Of a DNA stretch of 64,000 nucleotides, positions 39,611-48,864 are shown in pieces; position 1 is the first letter of the stretch; every line of letters starts with the position of its first letter. Below the pieces are notes generated by a model. That model did no database searches. It was not told where the DNA came from and saw nothing but the letters and a program-made list of their open reading frames with translations. Made by a program: the position numbers and the translations under genes. The stretch lies in NCBI RefSeq assembly GCF_000754815.1, contig NZ_KN150747.1:1953908-2017907 (forward strand). Reading direction: 5' to 3'. The DNA is from Yersinia ruckeri ATCC 29473. Lineage in GTDB: Bacteria > Pseudomonadota > Gammaproteobacteria > Enterobacterales > Enterobacteriaceae.

Positions 39611-40114
39611 TTATTCGATATTGGCTTCGATAAACCATAGGAATTGGTCTAGATCGCGGGAAGCGGCGGTAAACATGTCAGCAGTGTCTTCGTCTTCGAC
39701 CTGATTAATGGCTTTGCGAATATCATTAGCGACAACGGCGTAGCGATCCGCCAGCGCTTTCAGGTGTTCCTGTACGCTATGAATATTGGTCGGATAGCTT
39801 TTAAGCGGTGATTTATCATTCACAACCTGTACAGTACCTAATGCAATACCACCGAGCTGTACAGCACGTTCTGCAAAAGTATCCAAATGCCCGGTAATTG
39901 AGGTACGGAAACCATCCAGCATTTCATGTACGGCAATGAAGTTTGCCCCGCGCATATTCCAGTGAGCCTGTTTGGTTATCAATGAGAGATCGATAAATTG
40001 AATAAGCATGCGGTTCAGTGCCTTGATGGCAGCAATTTTTACGCTTTCATCCAGATCATTACGGGTGTAAAGCAGATCAGAAGATTTGGTTTTTACCAGT
40101 TTAGCGGTACTCAT
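39611..40114 (-). CDS. dps: DNA protection during starvation protein Dps
   Basis: Ferritin-like dodecamer that condenses DNA and oxidises Fe(II) with hydrogen peroxide. The start [20 protein letters not shown] gives 167 aa, the E. coli length, with a Lys-rich N-terminal DNA-binding tail. The intersubunit ferroxidase site is in [20 protein letters not shown] and [15 protein letters not shown]. An upstream ATG at 40147 would add 11 residues and is not needed. Monocistronic; probably OxyR/RpoS-controlled as in E. coli, but those sites were not verified. Confidence 0.95.
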   Translation of the reverse strand: MSTAKLVKTKSSDLLYTRNDLDESVKIAAIKALNRMLIQFIDLSLITKQAHWNMRGANFIAVHEMLDGFRTSITGHLDTFAERAVQLGGIALGTVQVVNDKSPLKSYPTNIHSVQEHLKALADRYAVVANDIRKAINQVEDEDTADMFTAASRDLDQFLWFIEANIE

Positions 40115-40480
40115 GATAGGTATCCTCTTGATAAGTGATTTATTCATTTTCTTACCGAATAATTATAGCAGTGATATTTATTTGCATTAAGCGGTTACGG
40201 CCTATCAATGACATCGGTTATATCTTGATATAATGAGTGGTAAATTATTTTTTATAACCATTGTGTTTTATTTTGATATTTATCAAGGATTTTATTTTTT
40301 ATTATTAATGATTGTCGATGAGTTTATTTAACATTTAAATTAACCCGTCAATCTGAAAGATGAATAATCACTCAATACCTAACCATTACACTAAAGTTTA
40401 TTATTTCCAATGGATATAATAGGAATAGATATCTTCTACTCCGTTAATTTTCACTGTTTAAAATCAACGGAGTAGAGACG
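40115..40480. other. Intergenic region upstream of dps
   Basis: An AT-rich 366-base stretch carrying the dps promoter and the end of tam. A short direct-repeat pair, CGGAGTAGA / GGAGTAGAG-like words, appears near the tam end (about 40433-40477). No gene was recognised. Confidence 0.3.
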
Positions 40481-41257
40481 CTATCTACCGACTTGCGCCA
40501 CAATAAATAGGCGCGGGAAGGTCAGTAAACGGCGACCATCGCTTTGGATGCGATAAGCGGCATCAATCTTTCGTAAATAGGCTTGCAGAAAAGCTTGGCG
40601 TTGAATGTCATCGAGCGGATCGAGAAATGGCCTTAATCCGGTAGCACGAAGCCAATTGACGATGGCTTCAGCAGACGGCATCGGGTGGTAATAAAAGGTG
40701 CGCCATATATCAACCCGCTGAGCGAGCGGAGCCAGTAAATTGTAATATTCGCGCACAGACAGTATTTTCACCTGCTCGGCATGACTCGTTGCTAACAGCG
40801 ATTGCCATGGGCCTTCCGTTGCCACTTCACGCATGGCTCTGTGGCTGGGTTCGTCGCGATTATCGGGCATTTGCACTGCCAGAATGCCTTGCGGGGCAAG
40901 CTGCGCCAGTAATTGTGGCATTAAATGTTTATGCTCTGGTAGCCACTGTAAACTGGCATTGGCGTAGATCAGATCCTGTGGCTGCGGAGGTTGCCAGTGC
41001 TGAATATCGCCCAGTTGGAATTGGCAGCCAGGTAAGCGCTTTTGTGCACTGTCTAGCATGGTTTGCGAGTTATCAATGCCGACTAGGTTGCCGGTAGAAA
41101 AGCGCTGCCACAATAATTCGGTGGAATTACCAGGCCCACAGCCCAGGTCGCTGATAAATAGAGGGTTATCGAGTGCCACCTTGGCAAGCAAATCGGCGGC
41201 TGGTCGGGTGCGTTCGGCTTCAAATTGACGGTAAAGATCGGGTTCCCAGTCTGACAT
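40481..41257 (-). CDS. tam: Trans-aconitate 2-methyltransferase
   Basis: SAM-dependent enzyme that methylates trans-aconitate, an inhibitor of the citric acid cycle formed from cis-aconitate. The start [20 protein letters not shown] gives 258 aa (E. coli 252). Motif I is [14 protein letters not shown], the acidic end is [10 protein letters not shown], and the Tam blocks [18 protein letters not shown] and [20 protein letters not shown] are present. GAGG lies 6 bases before the ATG. Gene order dps-tam-rhtA differs from E. coli. Confidence 0.93.
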   Translation of the reverse strand: MSDWEPDLYRQFEAERTRPAADLLAKVALDNPLFISDLGCGPGNSTELLWQRFSTGNLVGIDNSQTMLDSAQKRLPGCQFQLGDIQHWQPPQPQDLIYANASLQWLPEHKHLMPQLLAQLAPQGILAVQMPDNRDEPSHRAMREVATEGPWQSLLATSHAEQVKILSVREYYNLLAPLAQRVDIWRTFYYHPMPSAEAIVNWLRATGLRPFLDPLDDIQRQAFLQAYLRKIDAAYRIQSDGRRLLTFPRLFIVAQVGR

Positions 41258-41303
41258 GTCAATCCTCACTTTAGGTGTGTATCAGCGCTGTCATTGCGGC
41301 TCA

Positions 41304-41468
41304 CTATTTTGCAACGAGCCGCTGTACAGCACCAATAAGTTGTCCAGTGGGTGAATCGCCTTCGGTTCCAGTCTGATAGCGCTTAGCCCTAAAGAAACCG
41401 ACCGGCGTTAATTCGTCGGTATCCAGCGGGCCAAGAGAGTGAAGTTGCTCGCTAGCAGCCAGATTTCA
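41304..41468 (-). pseudogene. Possible coding remnant between rhtA and tam
   Basis: On the minus strand a 54-codon open stretch runs from a TGA at 41466-41468 to a TAG at 41304-41306. It contains LHSLGPLDTDELTPVGFFRA and ends GQLIGAVQRLVAK. It has no start codon or ribosome-binding site, but its composition looks protein-like. It could be the decayed 3' end of a gene; no family was recognised, and it may be chance. Confidence 0.25.
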
Positions 41469-41516
41469 TTGTGTGTTGCCGGTCTGGCTTCCAGATTGTT
41501 GCTCTTGGGTGGCGGA

Positions 41517-42404
41517 TTAAGCCAATTCTTCTATTTTAGATTTAGCTCTAATGGTTAAGGTTGCGCCAATCGATGCACAGATAATCGAGGCGAGTGCCAA
41601 CCATTGCACCAGAGACAGATGCTCATTGAGGAAAATTAAGCCGGAAATAGCTGCCAGCGCTGGTTCCAGACTCATTAAAGTACCGAAGGTACGAGCGGGT
41701 AGACGAGTGAGTGCAACCATTTCCAACGAATAAGGCAATGCGGTGGAGAGAATGGCAACCGCTAGCGCAACAGGTAAAATAGCGGGCGAAAATAACGCCA
41801 TGCCATTATAAGCGACACCAATCGGACAGAAAACCAACGCAGCGATTAATGAACCTATTGCCACCGTTCCGGCTCCGTGATCGCCACCGGCTTTTTGTCC
41901 GGAAAGAATATAAATCGCCCAGCAGGCACCGGCACCCAGAGCGCAGGCTGCACCAAACAGATCAATACGTTCGACGCTTTGACCGAGGGGAAGTAAAAAG
42001 GTTAATCCCAGTATAGCCAATCCCACCCACAGGAAATCGATCGGGCGACGTGACGAAAACATCGCCACCGCCAGTGGGCCGGTAAACTCAAGTGCAACGG
42101 CAATGCCTAGTGGCACCGTTTTTAATGATAAATAGAAAAGAAAGTTCATTCCGCCAAGTGCCAAACCATATATCAGCAGGGCTAACCGACTTCCTGCGGC
42201 AAAACGCATTTTCCACGGCTTGAAAATAACGAACAGAATCAGCGTGCCAATTCCCAGTCGTAGAGAGGTAATGCCCTGCGCACCCACTAACGGGAATAGG
42301 CTTTTTGCTAGTGATGCACCGCTCTGAATTGAAACCATAGCAATGACCAGCAGGCAAATGGGAAGCAGGGGAAATGACGATTTGGATGGAGGGGACAGCG
42401 ACAT
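41517..42404 (-). CDS. rhtA: Threonine/homoserine exporter RhtA
   Basis: Inner-membrane EamA transporter of 295 aa with ten predicted helices, exporting threonine and homoserine. It is collinear with E. coli RhtA (295 aa): SIQSGASLAKSLFPLVGAQG, PLGIAVALEFTGPLAVA, GAGACWAIYILSGQ, and AILSTALPYSLEMVALTRLP. It is divergent from ompX, as in E. coli where dps, rhtA and ompX are neighbours. Confidence 0.94.
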   Translation of the reverse strand: MSLSPPSKSSFPLLPICLLVIAMVSIQSGASLAKSLFPLVGAQGITSLRLGIGTLILFVIFKPWKMRFAAGSRLALLIYGLALGGMNFLFYLSLKTVPLGIAVALEFTGPLAVAMFSSRRPIDFLWVGLAILGLTFLLPLGQSVERIDLFGAACALGAGACWAIYILSGQKAGGDHGAGTVAIGSLIAALVFCPIGVAYNGMALFSPAILPVALAVAILSTALPYSLEMVALTRLPARTFGTLMSLEPALAAISGLIFLNEHLSLVQWLALASIICASIGATLTIRAKSKIEELA

Positions 42405-42796
42405 CCTTTGAGACCTCGGTAAAATTAATAAATATTCAGTTTTTTACCAGTGTAAATGAATTGCTATCGATGTATCCAAAAATTAGCAAAAGCAGTGAGT
42501 CAAATGCAAAAAAAGGCAAACAACTTTAGCGCTGTATGTTTTTCAAACGCCAAAAGTGGGTTTTATAGACGATATGTTTAAGAATTGTCTGGAATTGAAT
42601 AAAGTGATGAACTTCACAGTTCAAGCTTAATTTGGCTAAATCATGTATACTTTTAGCAAGTTACCTGTTCTAGAAAAGATTTGTTACACCATATAAAAGT
42701 TTAGACAACGATTCAGGTGCAGAGTTTCTATCTAATATTTGTTATATTTTAAAGGTGCTTTGTTTAATTAATAATAATTTGCGTCTTGAGGTAGTT
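42405..42796. promoter_or_regulatory. Divergent promoter region rhtA / ompX
   Basis: This 392-base AT-rich stretch contains a TATACT -10-like hexamer at 42646-42651 pointing at ompX, which would give a leader of about 140 nt. No sRNA gene was recognised. Confidence 0.4.
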
Positions 42797-43321
42797 ATGA
42801 AGAAAATTGCATGTCTTTCAGCAGTAGCAGCTTGTGTGTTAGCAGTAAGCGTCGGTAGTGCATTTGCAGGCGAAAGCACCGTTACTGGTGGTTATGCCCA
42901 GAGCGATTTACAAGGTGTTGCTAACAAAGCTTCAGGTTTCAACCTGAAATATCGTTACGAGTGGAGCGATTCCCAGTTGGGCGCTATCGGTTCTTTCACT
43001 CACACTGAAAAAAGTTCTTTCGGTGATAAAGACAGCGCTTACAACAAGGCTCAGTACAACGCAATTACTGCGGGTCCAGCTTACCGTATCAACGATTGGG
43101 CTAGCGTTTATGGCGTAGTCGGTGTGAGCTATGGTCGTTTCACTCAGAACGGTCTGGCTAGTGACAACAAAGCAAGTTCAAGCGATTACGGCTTGGCATA
43201 CGGTGCTGGCGTTCAGTTGAACCCAATCAAAAACGTCGCGTTGGACTTCTCTTACGAGCAGAGCCGCATCCGCAGCGTTGACGTTGGTACTTGGATCGCT
43301 GGTGTTGGTTACACTTTCTAA
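42797..43321 (+). CDS. ompX: Outer-membrane protein X (Ail/OmpX family)
   Basis: Eight-stranded outer-membrane barrel, 174 aa. Signal peptide residues 1-23 (ending SAFA), mature start GESTVTGGYAQSDLQG. The conserved strands FNLKYRYEW, YNAITAGPAYRINDWASVYG and ALDFSYEQSRI match OmpX, and the protein ends VGYTF with a terminal Phe. In Yersinia the family includes the invasin Ail; this copy reads as the housekeeping OmpX by its position next to rhtA. The ATG at 42797 was chosen because it starts the signal peptide, with GAGG upstream. A terminator follows. Confidence 0.94.
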   Translation: MKKIACLSAVAACVLAVSVGSAFAGESTVTGGYAQSDLQGVANKASGFNLKYRYEWSDSQLGAIGSFTHTEKSSFGDKDSAYNKAQYNAITAGPAYRINDWASVYGVVGVSYGRFTQNGLASDNKASSSDYGLAYGAGVQLNPIKNVALDFSYEQSRIRSVDVGTWIAGVGYTF

Positions 43322-43376
43322 GTGTAGTTAGCCGCTAGGGTATTGGTTCTTTGGAACTCAGTACCCAATCCAATAA

Positions 43377-43401
43377 AAATCCGCCTCCGTGCGGATTTTT
43401 T
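43377..43401 (+). terminator. Intrinsic terminator after ompX
   Basis: AAATCCGC and GCGGATTT flank a short loop, followed by Ts. Confidence 0.88.
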
Positions 43402-43627
43402 CGTAATGGAAAACTTTTTAAGTTCAGTTAGTTATATTTTCATTCTTCATACGATGGGTCATCTTAAATAAGATAAAGTGCAAATTTATTTCAGCGGCAG
43501 CACTGATTTTTTAAAACCAACTTATTTTTATCTATGACTACTTTTTTCTAAATATTACTTAAACGACTTGCGAATGCCCGGAAAATTTTGGAAAGGGCGT
43601 GCTTTAATCACCGCGAAACAAATATGT

Positions 43628-43870
43628 ATGCAGTATCTCGTTTGGCGAGGCTCCTATACAAACACAGGTTACTGATCTGACGACATCGAGAGATGCCCAA
43701 GGTTAAGACAGGCTTTATCGGATTAAGGTTCAGCCCAAGGTAACTTCTGATGACATCATCAGATACGTTGTATAGTGCTAAAACCTGGACGCGGAGATAG
43801 GCAGTCTGCACTCCCTCTTTGGTTACCGCCCCTATGCGATCACTGTTGAAGTCTAAACAGATATAGGGAC
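43628..43870 (+). promoter_or_regulatory. M-box (ykoK leader) magnesium riboswitch controlling mgtE
   Basis: The leader carries the M-box core: CGTTTGGCGAGGCTCCTATA (43639-43658), then ACATCGAGAGATGCCC, AAGACAGGCTTTATC, and GTATAGTGCTAAAACCTGGA near 43770-43789. These blocks occur in the same order as in the B. subtilis ykoK element. A P1 helix is visible: TATCTC (43634-43639) with GAGATA (43794-43799). Downstream, GCCCCTAT (43828-43835) can pair with the Shine-Dalgarno region ATAGGGAC (43863-43870) or, by CCTAT, with ATAGG (43797-43801). That suggests translational shut-off when magnesium stabilises P1. Family match is strong; mechanism is inferred. Confidence 0.85.
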
Positions 43871-43874
43871 AATC

Positions 43875-44897
43875 ATGACTCATTCATTATCACACCATAA
43901 TACGCTATTAAAAACTGACGCTGATGCCTGTGAAGAAGCATCCGTGGCGGCTTATATGAGCGATAACTTTATTACCATTTCTGAAAAGCTGACGACGAAG
44001 GAAGCCCGCGATTATCTGCTTTCTCAGTTAAAGACCGATGAAATTCCTTCTCAATTATTTGTCACCAGCGATAATTGTCATCTGTGCGGCGTGCTGTCAG
44101 TAAAGAAACTACTGCAATCGATTGAACCAAACAGCCCGATTAGTACCATGATGAACCAAAGTTTTTTCCATGTTTCTCCCGATGATGAGCGTAGCCATGT
44201 CGCGCAGTTATTAAGTCAGGGTGGCGTTGATGTTGTGCCAGTATTAGCGAATTGGAGTTTGGTCGGTGTGTTGGGTGAAAAAGAAATTGCTCGCCTGGTC
44301 GAAGACGAAAATACCGAAGATGCTCAACGTCAAGGCGCCAGTTTACCGCTGGATAAACCTTATTTGAGTACCAGTTCATGGGAATTATGGAAAAAACGCT
44401 GTCCGTGGTTGCTGATGTTATTTGTTGCTGAAGCTTATACTGGCACAGTGATCAAAGCCTTTGAAGAACAGTTGGAGGCGGTTATTGCGTTAGCGTTCTT
44501 TATTCCCTTATTGATTGGTACTGGTGGTAATAGTGGTACGCAAATCACCTCAACCTTGATTCGTGCTATGGCGTTAGGCGAAGTCAGCCTGCGCAATGTG
44601 GGTGCCGTCATTAAGAAGGAAGTGACAACCTCATTGATGATTGCTGTGACTATTGGTGGCGCGGCTTGGGTGCGCGCCTGGGTTATGGGCGTCGGTACGG
44701 ATGTGACCTTGGTGGTGAGTTTGGCTCTGGTGGCGATTACCATCTGGAGTGCTTTTGTATCGTCCATTATTCCTATGATACTCAAGAAAGCCGGTATTGA
44801 TCCCGCCGTAGTTTCAGCGCCGTTTATCGCCACTTTTATTGATGGTACGGGGCTGATTATTTATTTTAAAATTGCTCAGGTCATATTGAATATATAA
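43875..44897 (+). CDS. mgtE: MgtE-family magnesium transporter lacking the N domain
   Basis: A 340-aa magnesium channel. Residues about 25-150 form a CBS-domain pair (MSDNFITISEKL...; VLGEKEIARLVEDENT). The five-helix membrane domain follows with FIPLLIGTGGNSGTQITST (the MgtE pore signature) and DPAVVSAPFIATFIDGTGLI. Typical MgtE is about 450 aa because of an extra N-terminal helical domain, which is absent here. The start is set by AGGGA 5 bases upstream. Control by the M-box just upstream is consistent with the substrate. A terminator follows. Confidence 0.92.
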   Translation: MTHSLSHHNTLLKTDADACEEASVAAYMSDNFITISEKLTTKEARDYLLSQLKTDEIPSQLFVTSDNCHLCGVLSVKKLLQSIEPNSPISTMMNQSFFHVSPDDERSHVAQLLSQGGVDVVPVLANWSLVGVLGEKEIARLVEDENTEDAQRQGASLPLDKPYLSTSSWELWKKRCPWLLMLFVAEAYTGTVIKAFEEQLEAVIALAFFIPLLIGTGGNSGTQITSTLIRAMALGEVSLRNVGAVIKKEVTTSLMIAVTIGGAAWVRAWVMGVGTDVTLVVSLALVAITIWSAFVSSIIPMILKKAGIDPAVVSAPFIATFIDGTGLIIYFKIAQVILNI

Positions 44898-44920
44898 CAG
44901 ACGAGTTAATACATGATAGA

Positions 44921-44977
44921 GAGCCACGCATTATTACATTAAGAATAACCGTAATAATAGTGTGCGTGGCTTTCTTG
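44921..44977 (+). terminator. Long stem-loop terminator after mgtE
   Basis: GCCACGCA-TTATTAC pairs with GTAATAA and TGCGTGGC, with an asymmetric bulge, followed by TTTCTTG. Confidence 0.8.
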
Positions 44978-45101
44978 TCAGAAGTCTGTGAGTAAAAACT
45001 ATTAATCTTGAAGCGGTTATTCAGGCAGTCAGTTTTATTGATAGCTTGCTGTTGTAGATATAATGGGTTGTTCGCCGTTTGTATCTGTGAAGGTGCCTTT
45101 T

Positions 45102-45182
45102 ATGCATAATATTGTGGTAGTTATGTTAACCCTCAGTTTTACCAGTATATTGGTCTTCTTCGCTATTGCTATGCATGCTTGA
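45102..45182 (+). CDS. Predicted 26-residue single-helix membrane peptide
   Basis: An ATG preceded by GAAGG at 8-base spacing opens a 26-codon frame encoding an almost wholly hydrophobic peptide. Residues 4-24 (VVVMLTLSFTSILVFFAIAM) would span the membrane. No similarity was recognised. The size and position after a magnesium transporter recall small membrane proteins such as MgtS, but no sequence match was seen. Translation is unproven. Confidence 0.5.
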   Translation: MHNIVVVMLTLSFTSILVFFAIAMHA

Positions 45183-45202
45183 TGGGATGATTCGTCGAGA
45201 AA

Positions 45203-45460
45203 GTGAGACTCGCTAAATACATCCTTCTCGTGTTTGATCTTAATGAGTACGACAAAAAAATAGAGGTCATTGTGGTATTTTATTTTATCGGGATTATATA
45301 TGCCATCTTTATGATTTATGTCGGTATTTATGAAATCAGCCAGGAATCAGGCGAAAGTCATGCTGTTTTCTACCAGATGTTATTAATATTTTCTGGGAGT
45401 ATAATCGTCGTGGCTTTTATCTGGAGTCTGCTGTATCGGATAAATAGCGCGAAAAAATAA
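45203..45460 (+). CDS. Hypothetical two-helix membrane protein (85 aa)
   Basis: A GTG-started frame of 85 codons. Two hydrophobic segments are visible (about residues 22-42, IEVIVVFYFIGIIYAIFMIY, and 58-78, FYQMLLIFSGSIIVVAFIWS), with a polar EISQESGESHA loop between. Ribosome-binding site is weak (CGAGAA). It starts 20 bases after the 26-aa ORF, so the two may share a message. No family recognised. Confidence 0.5.
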   Translation: MRLAKYILLVFDLNEYDKKIEVIVVFYFIGIIYAIFMIYVGIYEISQESGESHAVFYQMLLIFSGSIIVVAFIWSLLYRINSAKK

Positions 45461-45608
45461 AGCTTATGTCGAACGACAATCAGCATCTGTGCACCTTGAG
45501 CGTATAAACGGGATCATCATAATCCAAATATCCGATATTAAAATCGGAGAGTTTATTGTAGGTAATGTCGATAAATGTGGGCATTGCCGTTATTGAGTGA
45601 GTCGTAAA

Positions 45609-47000
45609 ATGCGAAATGAAAAACAAGATGTGGCTTGGAAATCAATGATTGCTAGTGGTTTACTTTCGATCGGAAAATTTGCCGTTGGGATATTCACCGG
45701 AAGTATTGGTCTTATTTCTGAAGGAATACATTCTCTTACCGACTTTATCGCCACTACCGTCACCTGGTGCGCAGTGCGGGTCAGTGATAAACCCGCCGAT
45801 GACGATCACCACTTTGGGCACGGAAAAGTAGAGAATATGGCGGCTCTGTTTGAAATTTTGCTGCTATTAATGGCCGCAGCTTGGATCGCCGTCGAAGCAT
45901 GGAAACATTTTTGGGGAGAAACCCAGCCGATTATTGCCGCGCCAGCGGTTATTCTGACGCTGATTATTGCGATGACGGTTGATTTTTATCGTGTCCGTGC
46001 CTTAAAACGAGTGGCCGAAAAAACCAATAGCACGGCGCTGGAAGCCGGTGCTCTGCATTTTCTCTCCGATATGATGTCGTCTGGAGTGGTTTTATTGGGC
46101 ATGGTATTTGTGTTGTTTGGCTACCCAAAAGCCGATGCGCTGGCAGCGATGGTGGTAGCACTGTTTATTCTGGTGACGGCAATAAGACTGGGAAAACGTT
46201 CCTTTAACACGTTAATTGATACCGCTCCGGTCGGTAAACAGCATGAAATTACTGCTTCATTAACCCGTTTTCCCGAGGTTATTTCCGTGGCTAAATGCCG
46301 GGTGAGAGATGCGGGAGCGATGTTGTTTATTGAAGTAACCATTATTGTTTGTCGGACATTGTCGTTAGAGCGTATTGATCAGCTTAAAAGTCACATTGCT
46401 AAAAACTTGGCTGCGGATTATAGCGATGCCGAAATAACTGTATTGGCCACACCGAAAAAAAGAAATGATGAAAGTATGGCAACCCATTTACGGGTTATTG
46501 CGGCCAACAATGACGTAGCGATCCATAATCTGACCTTGCAGCAATTGTCTTCGCATACGTCGATTAGTTTGGATTTGGAAGTGCCAGCTCATTTTAGTGT
46601 AACCCAGGCCGATGTGGTGGCGACCGCCATGAAATCAGCCATTAGAGACGAGATGGGCGCGGCAACCGAAGTCGATATTCATATTGAACCGCAGATCAAC
46701 TACTTGCTAAGTAGCGCGGATGTACCAAAAGCAGAACTCGTTACTATTCGCGAGGCACTATGCCAGTTGATGCAGCAAGACAGTATGTTGCGTGATATTC
46801 GCGACGTGAAAGCGAGAAATACCGATGTAGGTATTGTCGTCAGCTTTAATTGTATCGTACAACCTTTTATTTCTGTGATTAAAGCTCACTCGGCGATCGA
46901 TAATATCGAGATGAAACTTAAAGCGCTTTATCCGGCCATTTCACGCGTTGTGGGTTATGTTGAGCCAGGTGACATTGAGCCGGTTGAAGCTTTGCAATAG
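45609..47000 (+). CDS. Cation diffusion facilitator transporter with extended C-terminus
   Basis: A 463-aa cation efflux protein. The membrane half (about 1-205) has six helices, with the metal-site motif DDDHHFGHGKVENMAALFE and the second site ALHFLSDMMSS. The usual cytoplasmic dimer domain follows (about 210-285, including EVISVAKCRVRDAGAMLFIEVTI). Two further segments resemble that domain again: SISLDLEVPAHFSVTQADVV through VDIHIEPQ, and DVGIVVSFNCIVQPFISVIK to VVGYVEPG. Standard CDF proteins are about 300 aa. The metal is unknown; Zn, Fe or Mn are possible. ATG at 45609 was preferred over a GTG 12 bases upstream. Confidence 0.85.
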   Translation: MRNEKQDVAWKSMIASGLLSIGKFAVGIFTGSIGLISEGIHSLTDFIATTVTWCAVRVSDKPADDDHHFGHGKVENMAALFEILLLLMAAAWIAVEAWKHFWGETQPIIAAPAVILTLIIAMTVDFYRVRALKRVAEKTNSTALEAGALHFLSDMMSSGVVLLGMVFVLFGYPKADALAAMVVALFILVTAIRLGKRSFNTLIDTAPVGKQHEITASLTRFPEVISVAKCRVRDAGAMLFIEVTIIVCRTLSLERIDQLKSHIAKNLAADYSDAEITVLATPKKRNDESMATHLRVIAANNDVAIHNLTLQQLSSHTSISLDLEVPAHFSVTQADVVATAMKSAIRDEMGAATEVDIHIEPQINYLLSSADVPKAELVTIREALCQLMQQDSMLRDIRDVKARNTDVGIVVSFNCIVQPFISVIKAHSAIDNIEMKLKALYPAISRVVGYVEPGDIEPVEALQ

Positions 47001-47149
47001 TGGCGGTTTAAAGCTGCATTCTTGGCGGTCGATGGGGTATTGTGCAAACGAGAGGCGATTCTGCCTCTATCTTGTGGCATAATGCGCGCCGAATCACATA
47101 TTTCTAATATTGATCCCCCTATTCAGTTATCCAATCGAGAGCGAGCTCT

Positions 47150-48745
47150 GTGCTAAGTACTAACAACATCACCATGCAATTCGGCAGTAAGCCGCTGTTT
47201 GAAAACATTTCAGTAAAATTTGGCGGCGGCAACCGCTATGGTTTGATCGGCGCTAACGGCTGCGGCAAATCAACCTTCATGAAAATTCTCGGTGGCGATT
47301 TAGTGCCGAGCGCAGGTAACGTGTTCCTCGATCCCAATGAGCGTTTGGGTAAATTGCGTCAGGATCAGTTCGCCTTTGAAAAGTACACTGTTCTGGATAC
47401 CGTGATCATGGGTCATGGTGAACTGTGGGAAGTGAAGGAAGAACGTGACCGCATTTATGCTTTAGCCGAAATGAGTGAAGAAGACGGCTATAAAGTGGCC
47501 GATCTGGAAGTTGCCTACGGCGAAATGGACGGCTACAGCGCGGAAGCCCGTGCCGGTGAATTATTACTGGGCGTAGGTATTCCGGTCGAACAGCATTATG
47601 GCCTGATGAGCGAAATCGCTCCAGGCTTTAAACTGCGTGTACTTTTGGCGCAGGCGCTATTTTCCAACCCGGAAATTCTATTGCTTGATGAGCCAACCAA
47701 CAACCTGGATATCGATACTATCCGTTGGTTGGAGCAAGTGCTGAACGAGCGTAGTAGCACCATGATCATTATTTCCCATGACCGTCACTTCCTGAATATG
47801 GTGTGTACTCACATGGCGGATTTGGATTATGGCGAACTGCGGGTTTATCCGGGTAACTACGACGAATACATGACGGCGGCAACGCAGGCACGTGATCGTC
47901 TGTTATCCGATAACGCCAAGAAAAAAGCTCAGATTTCTGAGTTGCAGTCTTTCGTTAGCCGCTTTAGCGCCAACGCCTCGAAATCCAAGCAGGCGACATC
48001 GCGTGCTCGTCAGATTGATAAAATTCAATTGGATGAGGTGAAAGCTTCGAGCCGTCAGAACCCGTTTATTCGTTTTGACCAAGAGAAAAAACTGTTCCGT
48101 AACGCGCTGGAAGTTGAGGCGCTGACCAAAGGCTTCGATCATGGCCCACTGTTTAAAAAACTCAATCTAATGGTTGAAGTGGGTGAGAAAGTTGCCATTC
48201 TGGGGCCGAACGGTATCGGTAAAACGACCTTACTGAAATGCTTGGGGGGTGACGCGCAGCCGGATTCTGGCACCGTTAAGTGGTCAGAGAACAGCAAGAT
48301 CGGTTACTACGCGCAGGATCATGCCAGTGATTTTGAGATCGACCTGACGGTATTCGACTGGATGAGCCAGTGGAAACAGGAAAAAGATGATGAGCAGGCG
48401 GTTCGCAGCGTGCTAGGTCGTCTACTGTTCAGCCAGGATGATATCAAGAAGAAAGTCAAAGTGTTATCTGGTGGTGAGAAAGGCCGCATGTTGTTTGGTA
48501 AGTTGATGATGGAACGTCCTAATATTCTTATTATGGATGAGCCAACCAACCACCTTGATATGGAATCCATTGAAGCTCTGAATATGGCACTGGAAATGTA
48601 TGAAGGCACCTTGATCTTCGTTTCCCATGACCGTGAGTTCGTGAGTTCACTGGCGACCCGTGTGATCGAAATGACGCCGAGCAAGATTCACGACTTTACC
48701 GGTAACTACGAAGATTATCTGCGTAGTCAGGGTATTCAGTCTTAA
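47150..48745 (+). CDS. ybiT: ABC-F family ATPase YbiT
   Basis: Soluble ribosome-associated ABC-F protein of 531 aa with two nucleotide-binding domains. NBD1 has GANGCGKST and [16 protein letters not shown]2 has [18 protein letters not shown] and [13 protein letters not shown]. Between them is the helical P-site tRNA interaction linker rich in charged residues (about 235-305). It is collinear with E. coli YbiT. The start is GTG, as E. coli also uses, with GAGAGCGAG upstream. It acts on translating ribosomes; the stress it relieves is not settled. Confidence 0.94.
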   Translation: MLSTNNITMQFGSKPLFENISVKFGGGNRYGLIGANGCGKSTFMKILGGDLVPSAGNVFLDPNERLGKLRQDQFAFEKYTVLDTVIMGHGELWEVKEERDRIYALAEMSEEDGYKVADLEVAYGEMDGYSAEARAGELLLGVGIPVEQHYGLMSEIAPGFKLRVLLAQALFSNPEILLLDEPTNNLDIDTIRWLEQVLNERSSTMIIISHDRHFLNMVCTHMADLDYGELRVYPGNYDEYMTAATQARDRLLSDNAKKKAQISELQSFVSRFSANASKSKQATSRARQIDKIQLDEVKASSRQNPFIRFDQEKKLFRNALEVEALTKGFDHGPLFKKLNLMVEVGEKVAILGPNGIGKTTLLKCLGGDAQPDSGTVKWSENSKIGYYAQDHASDFEIDLTVFDWMSQWKQEKDDEQAVRSVLGRLLFSQDDIKKKVKVLSGGEKGRMLFGKLMMERPNILIMDEPTNHLDMESIEALNMALEMYEGTLIFVSHDREFVSSLATRVIEMTPSKIHDFTGNYEDYLRSQGIQS

Positions 48746-48757
48746 TCGACTCTCGTT

Positions 48758-48777
48758 CCGCGCCATCCCTGGCGCGG
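48758..48777. terminator. Stem-loop between ybiT and moeB
   Basis: CCGCGCCA-TCCC-TGGCGCGG is a perfect 8-bp stem 13 bases after the ybiT stop. It is GC-rich but without a clean T-run, so it is a probable terminator for the convergent pair. Confidence 0.65.
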
Positions 48778-48864
48778 ACGCTTGACTCTTCTCCCCGTCT
48801 TTCCTTCCAGAGATTGCGTTATCGAGGTGGATCAGCAGTCTGAAGAGGGTACTCGGAACAATGG

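Noticed and set aside
43608-43883. 91-codon minus-strand frame upstream of mgtE
   Set aside because: It is the antisense of the M-box riboswitch, which explains the sequence constraint.
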